A stretch of DNA of 64,000 bases from Aurantimonas manganoxydans SI85-9A1 (GCF_000153465.1 NZ_CH672387.1:895180-959179), one strand, 5' to 3'; shown: positions 16,564 through 25,658, counted from the first letter of the stretch. Made by a program: numbers and translations. The notes: a model not told the origin generated them from the sequence alone.

Positions 16564-17388
16564 ATGCAGTACATGACGAACGCCAAAATCCGCAGCCTGT
16601 CGATCGTGCTGGGCCTGCTCGCCCTCGGCACCACCGCCTCGGCGGAACCGCTGCGCATCGGCGGGACCGGCGTCGCGCTGGGCGGGATGCGCCTCCTGGC
16701 CGAGGCTTTCGTCGAGACACATCCCGATACCGAGATCGACGTCTTGCCCAGCCTGGGCAGCAGCGGCGGCGTCAAGGCGCTCCTGGCCGGTGCCGTCGAT
16801 CTCGCCGTCAGTTCGCGGGCGCTCAAGGAGGCGGAGACGGAAAAGGGCGCCATCGGGCGGCTCTATGCGACGACACCGCTGGCGGTCGTCACCTCGATCG
16901 GAACCGACGCGGATGCGGTGACGACGCCGGAACTGGCGCAAATGTATGCCGGCACGCTGAGCGAATGGCCGTCGGGCGAGGCGATCCGGGTGGTGCTGCG
17001 GCCGGAATCGGAATCCGACACCCAGATCCTGCGAGCCCTGTCCGACGACATGGCTGCGGCCGTCGACGGTGCGCTGACGCGGCCGGGGCTCGTCAGTGCG
17101 ACCAACGATCAGGAGAACGCCGAGACGCTGGAGCGCCTGCCCGGCTCGGTCGGCGTCGTCGCGATGGGCCAGATCAGGACGGAAGGCCGCAAGCTGAAGG
17201 TGCTGGAACTCGACGGGATCCGGCCGACGCCGGGCGCCACCGACGCGCGCAGCCAGCGCCTGGTCAAGAGCCTCTATATCGTCACCACCAGTGCGACGTC
17301 GCCGGCCGCCGGTGCGTTTGTCGACTTCGTGTTCTCGCCGGAGGGACAGGCCATCCTGGCGGCGAACGACCACACGCCCGCCGAGTAG
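16564..17388 (+). CDS. Periplasmic phosphate-binding-like protein (PstS-like PBP domain)
   Basis: 274 residues. Signal peptide ends near TTASA; the mature part starts EPLRIGGTGVALGGMRLLAEAF. SLGSSGGVKALLAGAVDLAVSSRAL matches the PBP-like fold of PstS relatives, where a glycine/serine segment binds an oxyanion. The ligand may be phosphate or another anion. Six bases separate its stop from the GGDEF-EAL gene, so the two are surely cotranscribed, suggesting that a periplasmic ligand controls c-di-GMP turnover. ATG 16564 is preferred to 16486; MTNAKIRS at 16573 is also possible. Confidence 0.8.
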   Translation: MQYMTNAKIRSLSIVLGLLALGTTASAEPLRIGGTGVALGGMRLLAEAFVETHPDTEIDVLPSLGSSGGVKALLAGAVDLAVSSRALKEAETEKGAIGRLYATTPLAVVTSIGTDADAVTTPELAQMYAGTLSEWPSGEAIRVVLRPESESDTQILRALSDDMAAAVDGALTRPGLVSATNDQENAETLERLPGSVGVVAMGQIRTEGRKLKVLELDGIRPTPGATDARSQRLVKSLYIVTTSATSPAAGAFVDFVFSPEGQAILAANDHTPAE

Positions 17389-17394
17389 CCGCCG

Positions 17395-19293
17395 ATGACC
17401 TCGCAGCCCACCGAACGAGCCGTGATCGCGCCGTCGATGCTGCGCTTCACGACGATCCTCGCGCTGATCGTGTCGGTGCTCGTCGCATTCGTGCCACCGG
17501 CCCTGCATTTCTACTACGGCCTGCAATATGCCGAGGGGAGCCTGGCCGCCGAAGCGCGGCTGAATTCGCGGCTGGTGTCGCAGATCGTCGGGCGCAATCC
17601 GCAGATGTGGCAGTTCGAGACGCTGCGGATCGACGAGATCATCGCCTTTACCGACGCGACCGTGACCAAGACCCTCCTGAATGCCGAGGGCGGGGAGGTG
17701 TCCCGGATCGGCGCCGCGGCGCTGCCATGGCCGACGGTTTCGACCACCCATCCGGTCTATGATTCGGGGGCGGTGGCCGGGCGGATCGTGATCACCCAGA
17801 GCCTGTTCGCGCTGGCCAGGACTTCCGCCCTGCTGTTCCTGGTCTGCGCGGCCGGTGCGCTGGGAGTGTTCTTCGCGCTGCGCACGCTGCCGCTGCGGCT
17901 TCTCAGGCGGGCGGCGGACCGCGCCTCGTTCCTCGCCAGCCACGATCCGCTGACCCAGCTGCCGAACCGCTCGCTGTTCAACGAATGGCTGGTACGATCG
18001 GTGGCGGATGTCGACCGGCAGGACGGCAGCATGGCGGTGTTGTGCCTCGACCTCGACCATTTCAAGGAGGTCAACGACCTCCTCGGCCATGCGGCCGGCG
18101 ACGAATTGCTGCGGCAGGTCACCGAACGGATGACGGCGACCCTGCGGCGCTACGACATCCTGGCGCGGCTGGGCGGCGACGAATTCGCCATCATCCAGAA
18201 GCATTTCGCGCAGCCGGCCGGCTCGGCGCGCCTCGCCGAACGCCTGATCGAGGAGCTGTCGAAGCCCTTCGACCTGAAGGGCAACGAGGTGCTGATCGGC
18301 GTCAGCATCGGCGTGGCGCTGCGCCGCGACCCCGAGGACCGCGACGGGCAGGACCTCTTGCGCCAGGCGGACATGGCGATGTACCGCGCCAAGGGCGAGG
18401 GGCGCGGCACGTTCCGCTATTTCGAAGATGCGATGAACGACCGGCTGGTGGCGCGCAAGAAGGTGGAACTGGCGCTGCGCCACGCGATCGCCCGCAACGA
18501 ACTGCAGCTGCACTACCAGCCGCAGATCGACATGAAGACCAACAGCGTGAAGGGCGTCGAGGCGCTGATCCGCTGGTATCGGGGCGAAGACGGGATCGTC
18601 CAGCCGAACGACTTCATCCAGCTGGCCGAGGAGACCGGCCTGATCATCCCGATCGGCGAATGGGTCATCCGCGAAGCCTGCCGGCAGGCCGGCGACTGGC
18701 CGGAGCTGACCTTCGCGGTGAATGTCTCGCCGGTGCAGTTCCGGCATGGCAATCTGGTCGAGACCGTGCGCAGCGCGCTGGCGGAAGCGGGCGTCGAGCC
18801 GCACCGGCTGGAGATCGAGATTACCGAGAACGTGCTCCTGAGCCACACGGACGAGACCATCGAGACGCTGCGGGCGCTGCAGGCCATGGGCGTGCGGATC
18901 GCCATGGACGATTTCGGCACCGGCTATTCCAGCCTCAGCTATCTGCGCCGGTTTCCCTTCGACAAGATCAAGATCGACCGCTCGTTCACCTCCGACCTCG
19001 GCACCTGCTTCGATGCCGACAGCATCGTGGCGGCGGTGATCAATCTGGGCGCGGCGATGGGCATGGTCTCGAATGCGGAGGGCGTCGAAACCCTCGAACA
19101 GGCGGAATTGCTGCGCGCCCAGGGCTGCAACGAGGTGCAGGGCTTCCTCTACAGCCGCCCGGTGCCGTCGGCCTCGATCGCGCAATTGCTGGCGGACTGG
19201 AAAAGCAAGGCGGCCGAGATGCAGCCGGTCGCGCCGGAGACCGTGGTCCAGCCCTTCGCGCGGTTCGCGCCCGAGCTGACGCAGGCGAGCTGA
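17395..19293 (+). CDS. Membrane-anchored diguanylate cyclase/phosphodiesterase (GGDEF-EAL)
   Basis: 632 residues. Two membrane helices (about 16-38 and 141-162) flank a periplasmic segment. The GGDEF domain has intact GGDEF at 260-264 and a product-inhibition RxxD at 251-254, five residues before it. The EAL domain has E389-A390-L391, DDFGTGYSS (505-513) and AEGVET, so both catalytic sites look intact. It can make or degrade cyclic di-GMP. The upstream binding protein probably delivers its signal to the periplasmic segment. PilZ protein at 406-747 is a possible receptor. Confidence 0.93.
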   Translation: MTSQPTERAVIAPSMLRFTTILALIVSVLVAFVPPALHFYYGLQYAEGSLAAEARLNSRLVSQIVGRNPQMWQFETLRIDEIIAFTDATVTKTLLNAEGGEVSRIGAAALPWPTVSTTHPVYDSGAVAGRIVITQSLFALARTSALLFLVCAAGALGVFFALRTLPLRLLRRAADRASFLASHDPLTQLPNRSLFNEWLVRSVADVDRQDGSMAVLCLDLDHFKEVNDLLGHAAGDELLRQVTERMTATLRRYDILARLGGDEFAIIQKHFAQPAGSARLAERLIEELSKPFDLKGNEVLIGVSIGVALRRDPEDRDGQDLLRQADMAMYRAKGEGRGTFRYFEDAMNDRLVARKKVELALRHAIARNELQLHYQPQIDMKTNSVKGVEALIRWYRGEDGIVQPNDFIQLAEETGLIIPIGEWVIREACRQAGDWPELTFAVNVSPVQFRHGNLVETVRSALAEAGVEPHRLEIEITENVLLSHTDETIETLRALQAMGVRIAMDDFGTGYSSLSYLRRFPFDKIKIDRSFTSDLGTCFDADSIVAAVINLGAAMGMVSNAEGVETLEQAELLRAQGCNEVQGFLYSRPVPSASIAQLLADWKSKAAEMQPVAPETVVQPFARFAPELTQAS

Positions 19294-19409
19294 CGCCGAC
19301 TCAAGCGGCGCTCCGGCCGGCTGTAGTCCGGGCGACGCGGGCGGCGCGCAACGCACGCGGACACGACAAGAACCGGCTGGCGGCGTTCAGATCATGGCGT
19401 TGGGAAAAG

Positions 19410-19485
19410 TGGTGCCCAGGGACGGAGTCGAACCGCCGACACTGCGATTTTCAGTCGCATGCTCTACCAACTGAGCTACCTGGGC
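19410..19485 (-). tRNA. tRNA-Phe (GAA)
   Basis: 76 bases including an encoded CCA. The reverse strand starts GCCCAGGTAGCTCAG and contains the anticodon arm TGCGA-CTGAAAA-TCGCA, with GAA at the anticodon position, and a T arm GGCGGTTCGACTCCGTC. Acceptor stem pairs GCCCAGG with CCTGGGC. Confidence 0.97.
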
Positions 19486-19812
19486 GCCTGCCACCCGCGA
19501 CGGCCTGGTGAGGCGTCCGGCGAAAGCTCGGGCCTTATAGAAAAGCTCCCGGCCCCTGTCCAGCGCTCTGTCATTGCAAATGCGAAAAAGTCTGGCGGGG
19601 CGTCGCGAACCGGCGTCCGGGCCTTGAGCGACAGGGCGCGGAGAGGGCGTTCGGCCCGAGGAGAACAGGGTTTCGTGACAGCGAGACGACGGTCGCGCCG
19701 GTTTTGGCGCGCGGTGTCGAAGGGAGCGGGAGACGCTGCAGTGCAAAATCCGTCGGGAACAGCCGAAATGACGGTTGACGCGCGCGGCGAAATCAAGGAA
19801 ACAGCGCCCATC

Positions 19813-19887
19813 GCTGCCGTAGCTCAGGGGTAGAGCACTCCCTTGGTAAGGGAGAGGCCCGGGGTTCAAATCCCCGCGGCAGCACCA
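19813..19887 (+). tRNA. tRNA-Thr (GGT)
   Basis: 75 bases including encoded CCA. GCTGCCGTAGCTCAGG begins the molecule; the anticodon arm is CTCCC-TTGGTAA-GGGAG with anticodon GGT, and the T arm contains GGTTCAAATCC. The acceptor GCTGCCG pairs with CGGCAGC. Its 3' end is repeated at 22803-22819, marking it as the integration target of a small island. Confidence 0.97.
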
Positions 19888-19889
19888 TT
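19873..19889 (+). repeat. attL-like copy at the tRNA-Thr 3' end
   Basis: The 17 bases CCCGCGGCAGCACCATT at the tRNA 3' end and just beyond it recur exactly at 22803-22819. A direct repeat of a tRNA 3' end is the usual trace of tyrosine-integrase insertion. Confidence 0.85.
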
Positions 19890-20041
19890 CTCCAAACAAT
19901 TGCCTGACTGGTTCCTTCACTGCTCGATCTGATTCGATCGAGCATGCGCGCTGCTTAGCGTTTAGTGCCCGATCATTTAGGCCTTCTATTCCGCTCGACG
20001 TAAGCTCGGCTCGCTATAGCGTGGCAAAAAGGGAGTCCTCG

Positions 20042-20560
20042 ATGTATACGCTAAACACTATCGGCTACGAAGGCACCGACATCGACACATTCGTCGCGTC
20101 ATTGAAATCAGCGGGTGTTTCCGCAATCGCTGACGTTCGGGCTGTGGCTATTTCTCGAAAGCCGGGTTTCTCCAAGACCCGCCTCCGCGATCGCTTGGAA
20201 AACGAAGGTATCAAATATCTTCATTTTATCGACTTGGGCGATCCGAAGCCCGGGCGGCAAGCGGCTCGCGAAGGCCGGTTCGCTGCGTTTCGAGCAATCT
20301 ACAACGAACACCTCTCCACAGACGCCGCCACAAATGCCCTAGACGAGCTGCAGCAATTCGCCCACAACAATGACGTGTGCCTGCTTTGCTTTGAGCGCGA
20401 TCCTGAAAATTGTCATCGCTCAATAGTAGCCGACGTCCTACAGGAGCGATTGGATATGCGGGTAGAACATCTGCTGAGCGGTGGAGGCGTAGCAGTTGAC
20501 GTTGGCATCCGTGATGAGCGGTCGGGCAGTAATCCTTGTCAAAGCTCTCCCTCAGCCTAG
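20042..20560 (+). CDS. DUF488 family protein
   Basis: 172 residues beginning MYTLNTIGYEGTDIDTFVASL, followed by IADVRAVAISRKPGFSK and a C-terminal CLLCFERDPENCHRSIVADVL, the cysteine/histidine signature of DUF488. The molecular function of the family is not known. The ATG at 20042 has AGGGAG upstream. The gene overlaps the start of the following gene by 47 bases, implying translational coupling. It is the first cargo gene of the tRNA-Thr island. Confidence 0.85.
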   Translation: MYTLNTIGYEGTDIDTFVASLKSAGVSAIADVRAVAISRKPGFSKTRLRDRLENEGIKYLHFIDLGDPKPGRQAAREGRFAAFRAIYNEHLSTDAATNALDELQQFAHNNDVCLLCFERDPENCHRSIVADVLQERLDMRVEHLLSGGGVAVDVGIRDERSGSNPCQSSPSA

Positions 20561-21148
20561 TGCGAGGCATGGAGAGACGGTCTGCTGCGCAGGAGTGACA
20601 CCCAGTCGAAACTGGAAACGGTTATTTCCCATACGGTTTCGTCATTTGAGTGGTGATGCTTCGTTCAACCGATGGGATTGGGTCAACTTCAATTATCGAC
20701 TTCCTACCTCCGATAGGCGCAGCGAAAGTTGTCATGTATTTGAGGACAGCATCCGTATCGCAGGAAAACTGCGGGCGAACGAACGATCAACGCTGTTGTA
20801 TCCGCTGATAACCGGATCAGCGAAGGACGCATCTGAGAAGGGGCTTTCCCTTACGCTTGTGCGACCGCGGAACCCACAGTTTATTTTCAGAGAAAAGTCC
20901 GTTGCAGATATCGAAAGGGGGCGGGAAGCCTTTCGTAAGGCGGCAAGGCAAGACAGCATCTTCGACGTGAAGCTCGCAGAGATCGAGCCGACTCCCTACG
21001 AGTTTATCTTCCGATTCGACGACGACTCTGGGCGGCACGAGTATCAGAACGGGGACTGGGAGACGCACGCGGCGTTCTTCCGCGAACGAAAGCGCACATC
21101 TGAGACTGAAGCGTTGCGTTGGCTCAGCTATATCTACAACGAGCGGTA
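20514..21148 (+). pseudogene. DUF488-partner gene, 5' part, interrupted by IS256-family element
   Basis: Frame starting MSGRAVILVKALPQPSARHG inside the 3' end of the DUF488 gene. It contains CCAGVTPSRNWKRLFPIRFRHL and SFNRWDWVNFNYRLP, a pattern I associate with proteins encoded beside DUF488 in mobile regions; function unknown. At 21148 the IS begins and the frame stops at once (TAG 21147-21149, created by the insertion). Removing the IS and one copy of the nine-base duplication restores Y-N-E-R-Y-P and an open frame to 22704, giving 252 residues. Confidence 0.75.
21140..21148 (+). repeat. IS256-element target duplication, left copy
   Basis: CGAGCGGTA immediately before the left IS end; the same nine bases occur directly after the right end at 22572-22580. 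Confidence 0.88.
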
Positions 21149-22571
21149 GATAGTGTCCCACCATGTGGTGTAGCTGACGGCGATGGCCGTGCGGTTCCGG
21201 CCAAGCCGGATTGATCAGCGTGCCACGGCTGGCAGGCTAACGAACGGATCATCGCTCAGGGGAGCGACGGATTCCAGTGTCATGTACCTGGCCCGCTGAA
21301 CCGCCCACTCATCATTTTGCTCGAGCAGCAGCGCGCCGACGAGGCGCTGGATGGCCTCATCGTTGGGAAAGATGCCGACGACGTCGGTGCGCCGCTTGAT
21401 CTCGCCGTTCAGCCGCTCGATCGGATTCGTGCTGTGCAATTTGGCCCGATGCTCCCTAGGGAAGGTCATGTAGGCCAGCACGTCGGGCTCGGCCTCGTCG
21501 AGGATGGCAGCGAGCTTCGGCACCTTTGGCCGGATCTGGTCGGCGACGGAGCGCCATTGCTGGCTGGCGGCCTCTGGCGTCTCTTGGGCAAAGGCGGTGG
21601 CGATGAAGGCGGAGACGACACGACGGCCGCTCTTGCCAGCATGGGCCAGGACGTTGCGCATGAAGTGCACGCGGCAGCGCTGCCATGTCGCCGTTAGCAC
21701 CTTGGTGACCGCGGCTTTGATGCCCTCGTGAGCGTCGGACACGACGAGCTTCACGCCGCGAAGGCCGCGTCGGGTCAGCTTTCTCAGGAACTCGGTCCAG
21801 ATCGGCTCGGCTTCCGAGGTGCCGATCTCCATGCCGAGAACCTCACGCCGGCCATCGGCGTTGACGCCGACGGCGATGATCACGGCAACCGAGACGATGC
21901 GGCCGCCGCGGCGGACCTTGAGGTAGGTGGCGTCGATCCAGAGATAGGGCCAGTCGCCTTCGATCGGCCGCTCCAGAAAGGCTTTTACCTTGCCGTCGAT
22001 CTCTTCACACAGCCTCGACACCTGGCTCTTGGAGATGCCGGTCATGCCCATCGCCTTGACCAGGTCGTCGACCGAGCGCGTCGAGATGCCCTGGACATAG
22101 GCCTCTTGAATGACGGCCGTCAGGGCCTTCTCGGCCATGCGCCGCGGCTCCAGAAAGCCGGGAAAGTAGCTGCCCCTGCGCAGCTTTGGGATGCGCAACT
22201 CGACTGTGCCGGCTCTCGTCTGCCAGTCCCTGTCGCGGTAGCCATTGCGCTGGGCGAGGCGCTCGGCACTCTTCTCGCCATAGCCGGCGCCAGTCGCGGC
22301 ACCGACCTCCAGTTCCATCAGCCGCTCGGCGGCAAAGCCGATCATCTCGCGCAGCAGATCGGCATCAGGGGTCTTCTCCAGAAGGCTGCGCAGGCCCATC
22401 ATGTCATTGGTCATCAGGGGATCTCCGGTTGCAGTTAGGTCTCGCAACCCAAGCCTAACCGGAAACCGCTGGTGACCACCGCGCCGCCAATCTCGTCCTA
22501 CAGCGCGATGAAAGGCGCGGACGAGATTGGCGACGCTATCGCCGAGCTACACCACCTATGGGGACACGACC
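21149..22571 (-). mobile_element. IS256-family insertion sequence
   Basis: 1423 bases. Imperfect terminal inverted repeats: the left end GATAGTGTCCCACCATGTGG and the reverse complement of the right end, GGTCGTGTCCCCATAGGTGG, align in register, and GTGGTGTAGCT follows in both. Nine-base target duplications (CGAGCGGTA) flank it, as expected for IS256-type elements. It carries one full transposase gene and lies opposite to the gene it breaks. Confidence 0.92.
21215..22414 (-). CDS. IS256-family (Mutator-type) transposase
   Basis: 399 residues starting [20 protein letters not shown] behind GGAG. Mutator-type features: [13 protein letters not shown] with the first Asp, [12 protein letters not shown] with the second Asp, the [12 protein letters not shown] segment, and [17 protein letters not shown] with the Glu region. 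The protein appears full length with no frameshift, so the element could be active. Confidence 0.95.
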   Translation of the reverse strand: MTNDMMGLRSLLEKTPDADLLREMIGFAAERLMELEVGAATGAGYGEKSAERLAQRNGYRDRDWQTRAGTVELRIPKLRRGSYFPGFLEPRRMAEKALTAVIQEAYVQGISTRSVDDLVKAMGMTGISKSQVSRLCEEIDGKVKAFLERPIEGDWPYLWIDATYLKVRRGGRIVSVAVIIAVGVNADGRREVLGMEIGTSEAEPIWTEFLRKLTRRGLRGVKLVVSDAHEGIKAAVTKVLTATWQRCRVHFMRNVLAHAGKSGRRVVSAFIATAFAQETPEAASQQWRSVADQIRPKVPKLAAILDEAEPDVLAYMTFPREHRAKLHSTNPIERLNGEIKRRTDVVGIFPNDEAIQRLVGALLLEQNDEWAVQRARYMTLESVAPLSDDPFVSLPAVAR

Positions 22572-22580
22572 CGAGCGGTA
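22572..22580 (+). repeat. IS256-element target duplication, right copy
   Basis: CGAGCGGTA directly after the right IS end, identical to 21140-21148. Confidence 0.88.
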
Positions 22581-22704
22581 CCCCGCAAAGGGCATGGTTT
22601 TCGTTTTGGGGAACCAAGCCAAGCGGCCTCAAACTTGGCAGTTGCTTGGAGTGATAAGGCTCGATCCCCCGAAGATGGACCTGCAAGCAGACTTATTTGA
22701 GTAG
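22581..22704 (+). pseudogene. DUF488-partner gene, 3' part
   Basis: Continues the frame of 20514-21148 after removal of the IS. It encodes PAKGMVFVLGNQAKRPQTWQ then LLGVIRLDPPKMDL and ends LFE at a TAG. The conserved-looking end supports the reconstruction. It has no start of its own. Confidence 0.75.
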
Positions 22705-22802
22705 CCGTACCGGTGCGTCGTACCCGCCCCGTTGCATGCAAGCGTATCGCGTCCAACTTCCCCCAATTGCCGCGTGCACTGAATGTTGTCGCCCTAGGTA
22801 GG

Positions 22803-22819
22803 CCCGCGGCAGCACCATT
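22803..22819 (+). repeat. attR-like copy of the tRNA-Thr 3' end
   Basis: Exact 17-base copy of 19873-19889 (CCCGCGGCAGCACCATT), ending eleven bases before the stop codon of the minus-strand glycosyltransferase gene. It marks the far end of the island. Confidence 0.85.
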
Positions 22820-22830
22820 TCTTCACAAAA

Positions 22831-23994
22831 TCACATCGTCTGGGCCAGGTCGCGGTAAAGCTTTGCCACGGCCTGTTCGACGTCGTTCGTCGTGTAGCCC
22901 CTGGCGACGCGGGCGCGGGCGGAGGCGCCCATGCGGGCGGCGAGCTCCGGCTCGCTTGCGAAGCGGGCGAGCGCGGCGGCAAAGCCCTGCGAATCGCCGG
23001 CCGGCAGGACGATGCCGTCCTGGCCGTCGCGCACGAAGTCGCCGCAGCCGGGCACATTCGTGGTCAGGAGCGGGCGGCCGCAGGCTGCTGCTTCCAGAAG
23101 CGTGCGCGGCAGGCCCTCGCCGCCGCGCGACGGCAGGCAGGCGAGGTGATGGGCGGCCCAGACCGCGGCGACATCCTCGGTGCGGCCATGCCAGTCGATG
23201 AAGGGCTCGGCCGACCATTCGGCGAGGGTCTCGGCGGAAAAGGCGCGCGGATTGGACGGGTCGGGCGTGCCGTAGAGCGACAGGGTGACATCGACGCCGC
23301 GGCGTCTAGCAAGGCGCACCGCCTCGACGATGGTGTCGATGCCCTTGGACCACAGCATGCGCGCGACGACGGCGACCTTCAGGGGCGGGGCCGGCGGCAG
23401 CGGTGCCTGCGGATAGGCGGCGGGGTCGATGCCGGCGCCGCCGACGACGAGGATGCGCAGCGAATCGGCGGGCAGGCGGAGGAAGCCGGCATCGCCGGTG
23501 TTCTCCAGCAGGAACCGCGTGCGCTTTCCGGTCAAGCCGATGCGGATGGTGGCGGCGATGGCGGCGCGGATGGCGCGGCCGGTCGTGTCGCTGCGCGCGC
23601 CGAGATAGCCGAGGCCGGTGACAGCGTAGATCCGGCGGGAGATGCCGGCGAGGCGAGCCGCGGCGCCGCCGACGAGAATCGAGCGCAGGGCGATGCAATG
23701 GACGATCGCCGGCTTCTCGCGCTTCAGGATCGCCGTCATGCGCCACAGTGCCGAGGCGACGGCCTTGATGCCGACCTCGCGGCGTTCGGCCTCGAGCGGC
23801 ACGATGCGGGCGCCGACCGCTTCGATGGGGCCGGCATGGTCGCGGACCCTGGTGACGACCACGGTCTCGAAGCCGGCATCGCGGGCGGCCCGCGCCATGG
23901 GCAGGAAATGCGAGACGAAGAACCAGTCCTCGGTGATGATGAACACCAGCTTGGGACGGGCCGGGGACTTTGTGGCGTCGGCGGGTCTTTCCAC
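22831..23994 (-). CDS. GT4-family glycosyltransferase
   Basis: 387 residues. The start KLVFIITEDWFFVSHFLPM and KPAIVHCIALRSILVGGAAA fit the N-terminal acceptor domain of GT-B enzymes; LKVAVVARMLWSKGIDTI opens the nucleotide-sugar half, and SRGGEGLPRTLLEAAACGRP is the conserved E-x7-E donor motif. It probably adds a sugar to a lipid-linked or surface polysaccharide at the inner membrane; donor is not determined, although GDP-mannose genes lie next door. The GTG at 23992-23994 with AGAAGG upstream was chosen; the longer open frame upstream is low-complexity. Confidence 0.85.
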   Translation of the reverse strand: MERPADATKSPARPKLVFIITEDWFFVSHFLPMARAARDAGFETVVVTRVRDHAGPIEAVGARIVPLEAERREVGIKAVASALWRMTAILKREKPAIVHCIALRSILVGGAAARLAGISRRIYAVTGLGYLGARSDTTGRAIRAAIAATIRIGLTGKRTRFLLENTGDAGFLRLPADSLRILVVGGAGIDPAAYPQAPLPPAPPLKVAVVARMLWSKGIDTIVEAVRLARRRGVDVTLSLYGTPDPSNPRAFSAETLAEWSAEPFIDWHGRTEDVAAVWAAHHLACLPSRGGEGLPRTLLEAAACGRPLLTTNVPGCGDFVRDGQDGIVLPAGDSQGFAAALARFASEPELAARMGASARARVARGYTTNDVEQAVAKLYRDLAQTM

Positions 23995-24227
23995 GAAACG
24001 GCCTTCTCGTGCTATCGCCGCTGGGCGGCAGGATGTGCGGGCCGGGGCCGCGGGTCTCGCCCTTAGATCAGAGCGGCGGTCCGGGCAAACGCCGGCCGCA
24101 GGGGCGCGGGCTGCGGGCGCGATCGAAGGCGGCGAGGCTTCCGCCACGACAGGCCGGTGTGCAATGGCGGCGGTCAGCCGGGCTGGTACGGCTGGCGGCG
24201 CAGGGACGGACAAGCGGGAGACGACGG

Positions 24228-25658
24228 ATGGATTCGCTGAAATTCGGAACGAGCGGGCTGCGCGGGCTGGTGAGCGACCTCGTCGGCTGGCCGAGCTTCG
24301 GCTACACGCTGGCCTTCCTGCGCCATGTGCGGGCGGGCGATCCGGCAGGCGCCGAGCAGATGGTGTTTTTCGGCCGCGATTTGCGGGCAAGCAGTCCGGA
24401 AATCCTCGAGGCCTGCATCGCGGCGGCCCATGCCGCCGGCTTCCGGGCGGTGGATTGCGGCGCGGTGCCGACGCCGGCGCTGGCGCTGGCGGCAATGCAC
24501 CAGGGCTGTCCGGCGGTGATGATCACCGGCAGCCATATTCCCGACGACCGCAACGGGCTGAAATTCTACGGCCGGGGCGGCGAGATCACCAAGGCCGACG
24601 AGACCGGCATCGCGGCCGAGTTCGCCGCCATCGCCGGGGCCGATCCGCGGCCCGGGCCGGAGGCCGGCGGACAGGCGGCGGGCCGCGACGCGCTGGCGGT
24701 GTTCGCCCGGCGCTATACCGACTTCTTCGCGCCCGATGCGCTGGCGGGGCTGACCATCGGCGTGTTCCAGCACAGTTCGGTAGCGCGCGACCTGCTGGTC
24801 GATCTGGTCACCTCGCTGGGCGGTACCGCTGTGGCGCTGGCGCGCTCCGACGCCTTCGTGCCGGTGGATACGGAAGCGCACCGGCCGCAGGACGTGAAGC
24901 AGATCCGCGACTGGGCGGCGGAGCGCCGCTTCGACGCGATCGTCTCCACCGACGGCGATGGCGACCGGCCGCTGGTGGCCGACGCCAAGGGCACGATCCT
25001 GCGCGGCGACGTGCTGGGGCTTTTGACCAGCCGGGCGCTGGGGCTGACGACGATCGTCACGCCGGTGACGTCGAGCTCGGCGGTGGAGACGTCCGGCATT
25101 GCCGGCAAGGTGGTGCGCACCAAGGTCGGCTCGCCCTTCGTCATCGCCGGCATGGCCGAGGCGGCGCAGGCGGGCGCCGAGGGCATCGTCGGCTTCGAGG
25201 CGAATGGCGGCCTGCTGCTGGGCTCGGCGGTGACCCGCGAGGGGCGCAGCCTGCCGGCGCTGCCGACCCGCGACAGCGTGCTGCCGATCCTCGCCACGCT
25301 GGCGATGGCCAGGCGTCGCGGCATGGATCTGGCGGCGCTGGTGGGGGAACTCGATGCCAGCCATGCGGCGGCGCACCGGCTGCAGGATGTGCCGCAGCCG
25401 GCGAGCGGCGCGTTCCTGACGCGGCTTGCCGAGGATGAGGATTTCCGCGCCGGCTTCTTCGCACCGGCGGGCACGGTTGCGTCGGTCGATGCGCTGGACG
25501 GCGTGCGGGTGATCCTCCACGCCGGGCCGGTGGTGCATTTTCGCGCCTCGGGCAACGCGCCGGAGCTGCGCTGCTACGTGGAGGCGGGGTCGGAGGCGAA
25601 GGCGGCGGAGCTGCTGGCCTGGGGGCTGGCGGCGGCCGAGGCCGAGATCCGGGGCTGA
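24228..25658 (+). CDS. manB: Phosphomannomutase (alpha-D-phosphohexomutase family)
   Basis: 476 residues with all four functional loops: catalytic phosphoserine MITGSHIPDDRNGLKFY, metal-binding STDGDGDRP, sugar-binding GFEANGG and phosphate-binding FRASGNAPELR. The family converts mannose-6-phosphate to mannose-1-phosphate. The next gene encodes the GDP-mannose-forming enzyme, which supports mannose as substrate, although phosphoglucomutase activity is possible. The catalytic loop has TGSHIP rather than the common TASHNP, as in several phosphomannomutases. Divergent from the glycosyltransferase gene. Confidence 0.85.
   Translation: MDSLKFGTSGLRGLVSDLVGWPSFGYTLAFLRHVRAGDPAGAEQMVFFGRDLRASSPEILEACIAAAHAAGFRAVDCGAVPTPALALAAMHQGCPAVMITGSHIPDDRNGLKFYGRGGEITKADETGIAAEFAAIAGADPRPGPEAGGQAAGRDALAVFARRYTDFFAPDALAGLTIGVFQHSSVARDLLVDLVTSLGGTAVALARSDAFVPVDTEAHRPQDVKQIRDWAAERRFDAIVSTDGDGDRPLVADAKGTILRGDVLGLLTSRALGLTTIVTPVTSSSAVETSGIAGKVVRTKVGSPFVIAGMAEAAQAGAEGIVGFEANGGLLLGSAVTREGRSLPALPTRDSVLPILATLAMARRRGMDLAALVGELDASHAAAHRLQDVPQPASGAFLTRLAEDEDFRAGFFAPAGTVASVDALDGVRVILHAGPVVHFRASGNAPELRCYVEAGSEAKAAELLAWGLAAAEAEIRG

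Larger units (their letters stand above)
19890..22819. mobile_element. Small integrase-less island at tRNA-Thr
   Basis: About 2.9 kb between the 17-base direct repeats. Contents: a DUF488 gene, an overlapping partner gene broken by an IS256-family element, and the IS itself. No integrase gene or fragment is visible, so this is probably a remnant of a larger element or one mobilised in trans. The non-IS part is less GC-rich than the flanking chromosome. The right boundary abuts the glycosyltransferase stop codon. Confidence 0.75.

Noticed and set aside
16528-19356. A 942-codon minus-strand frame opposite the PBP and GGDEF-EAL genes
   Set aside because: It spans two well-supported genes on the other strand and has no motifs of its own.
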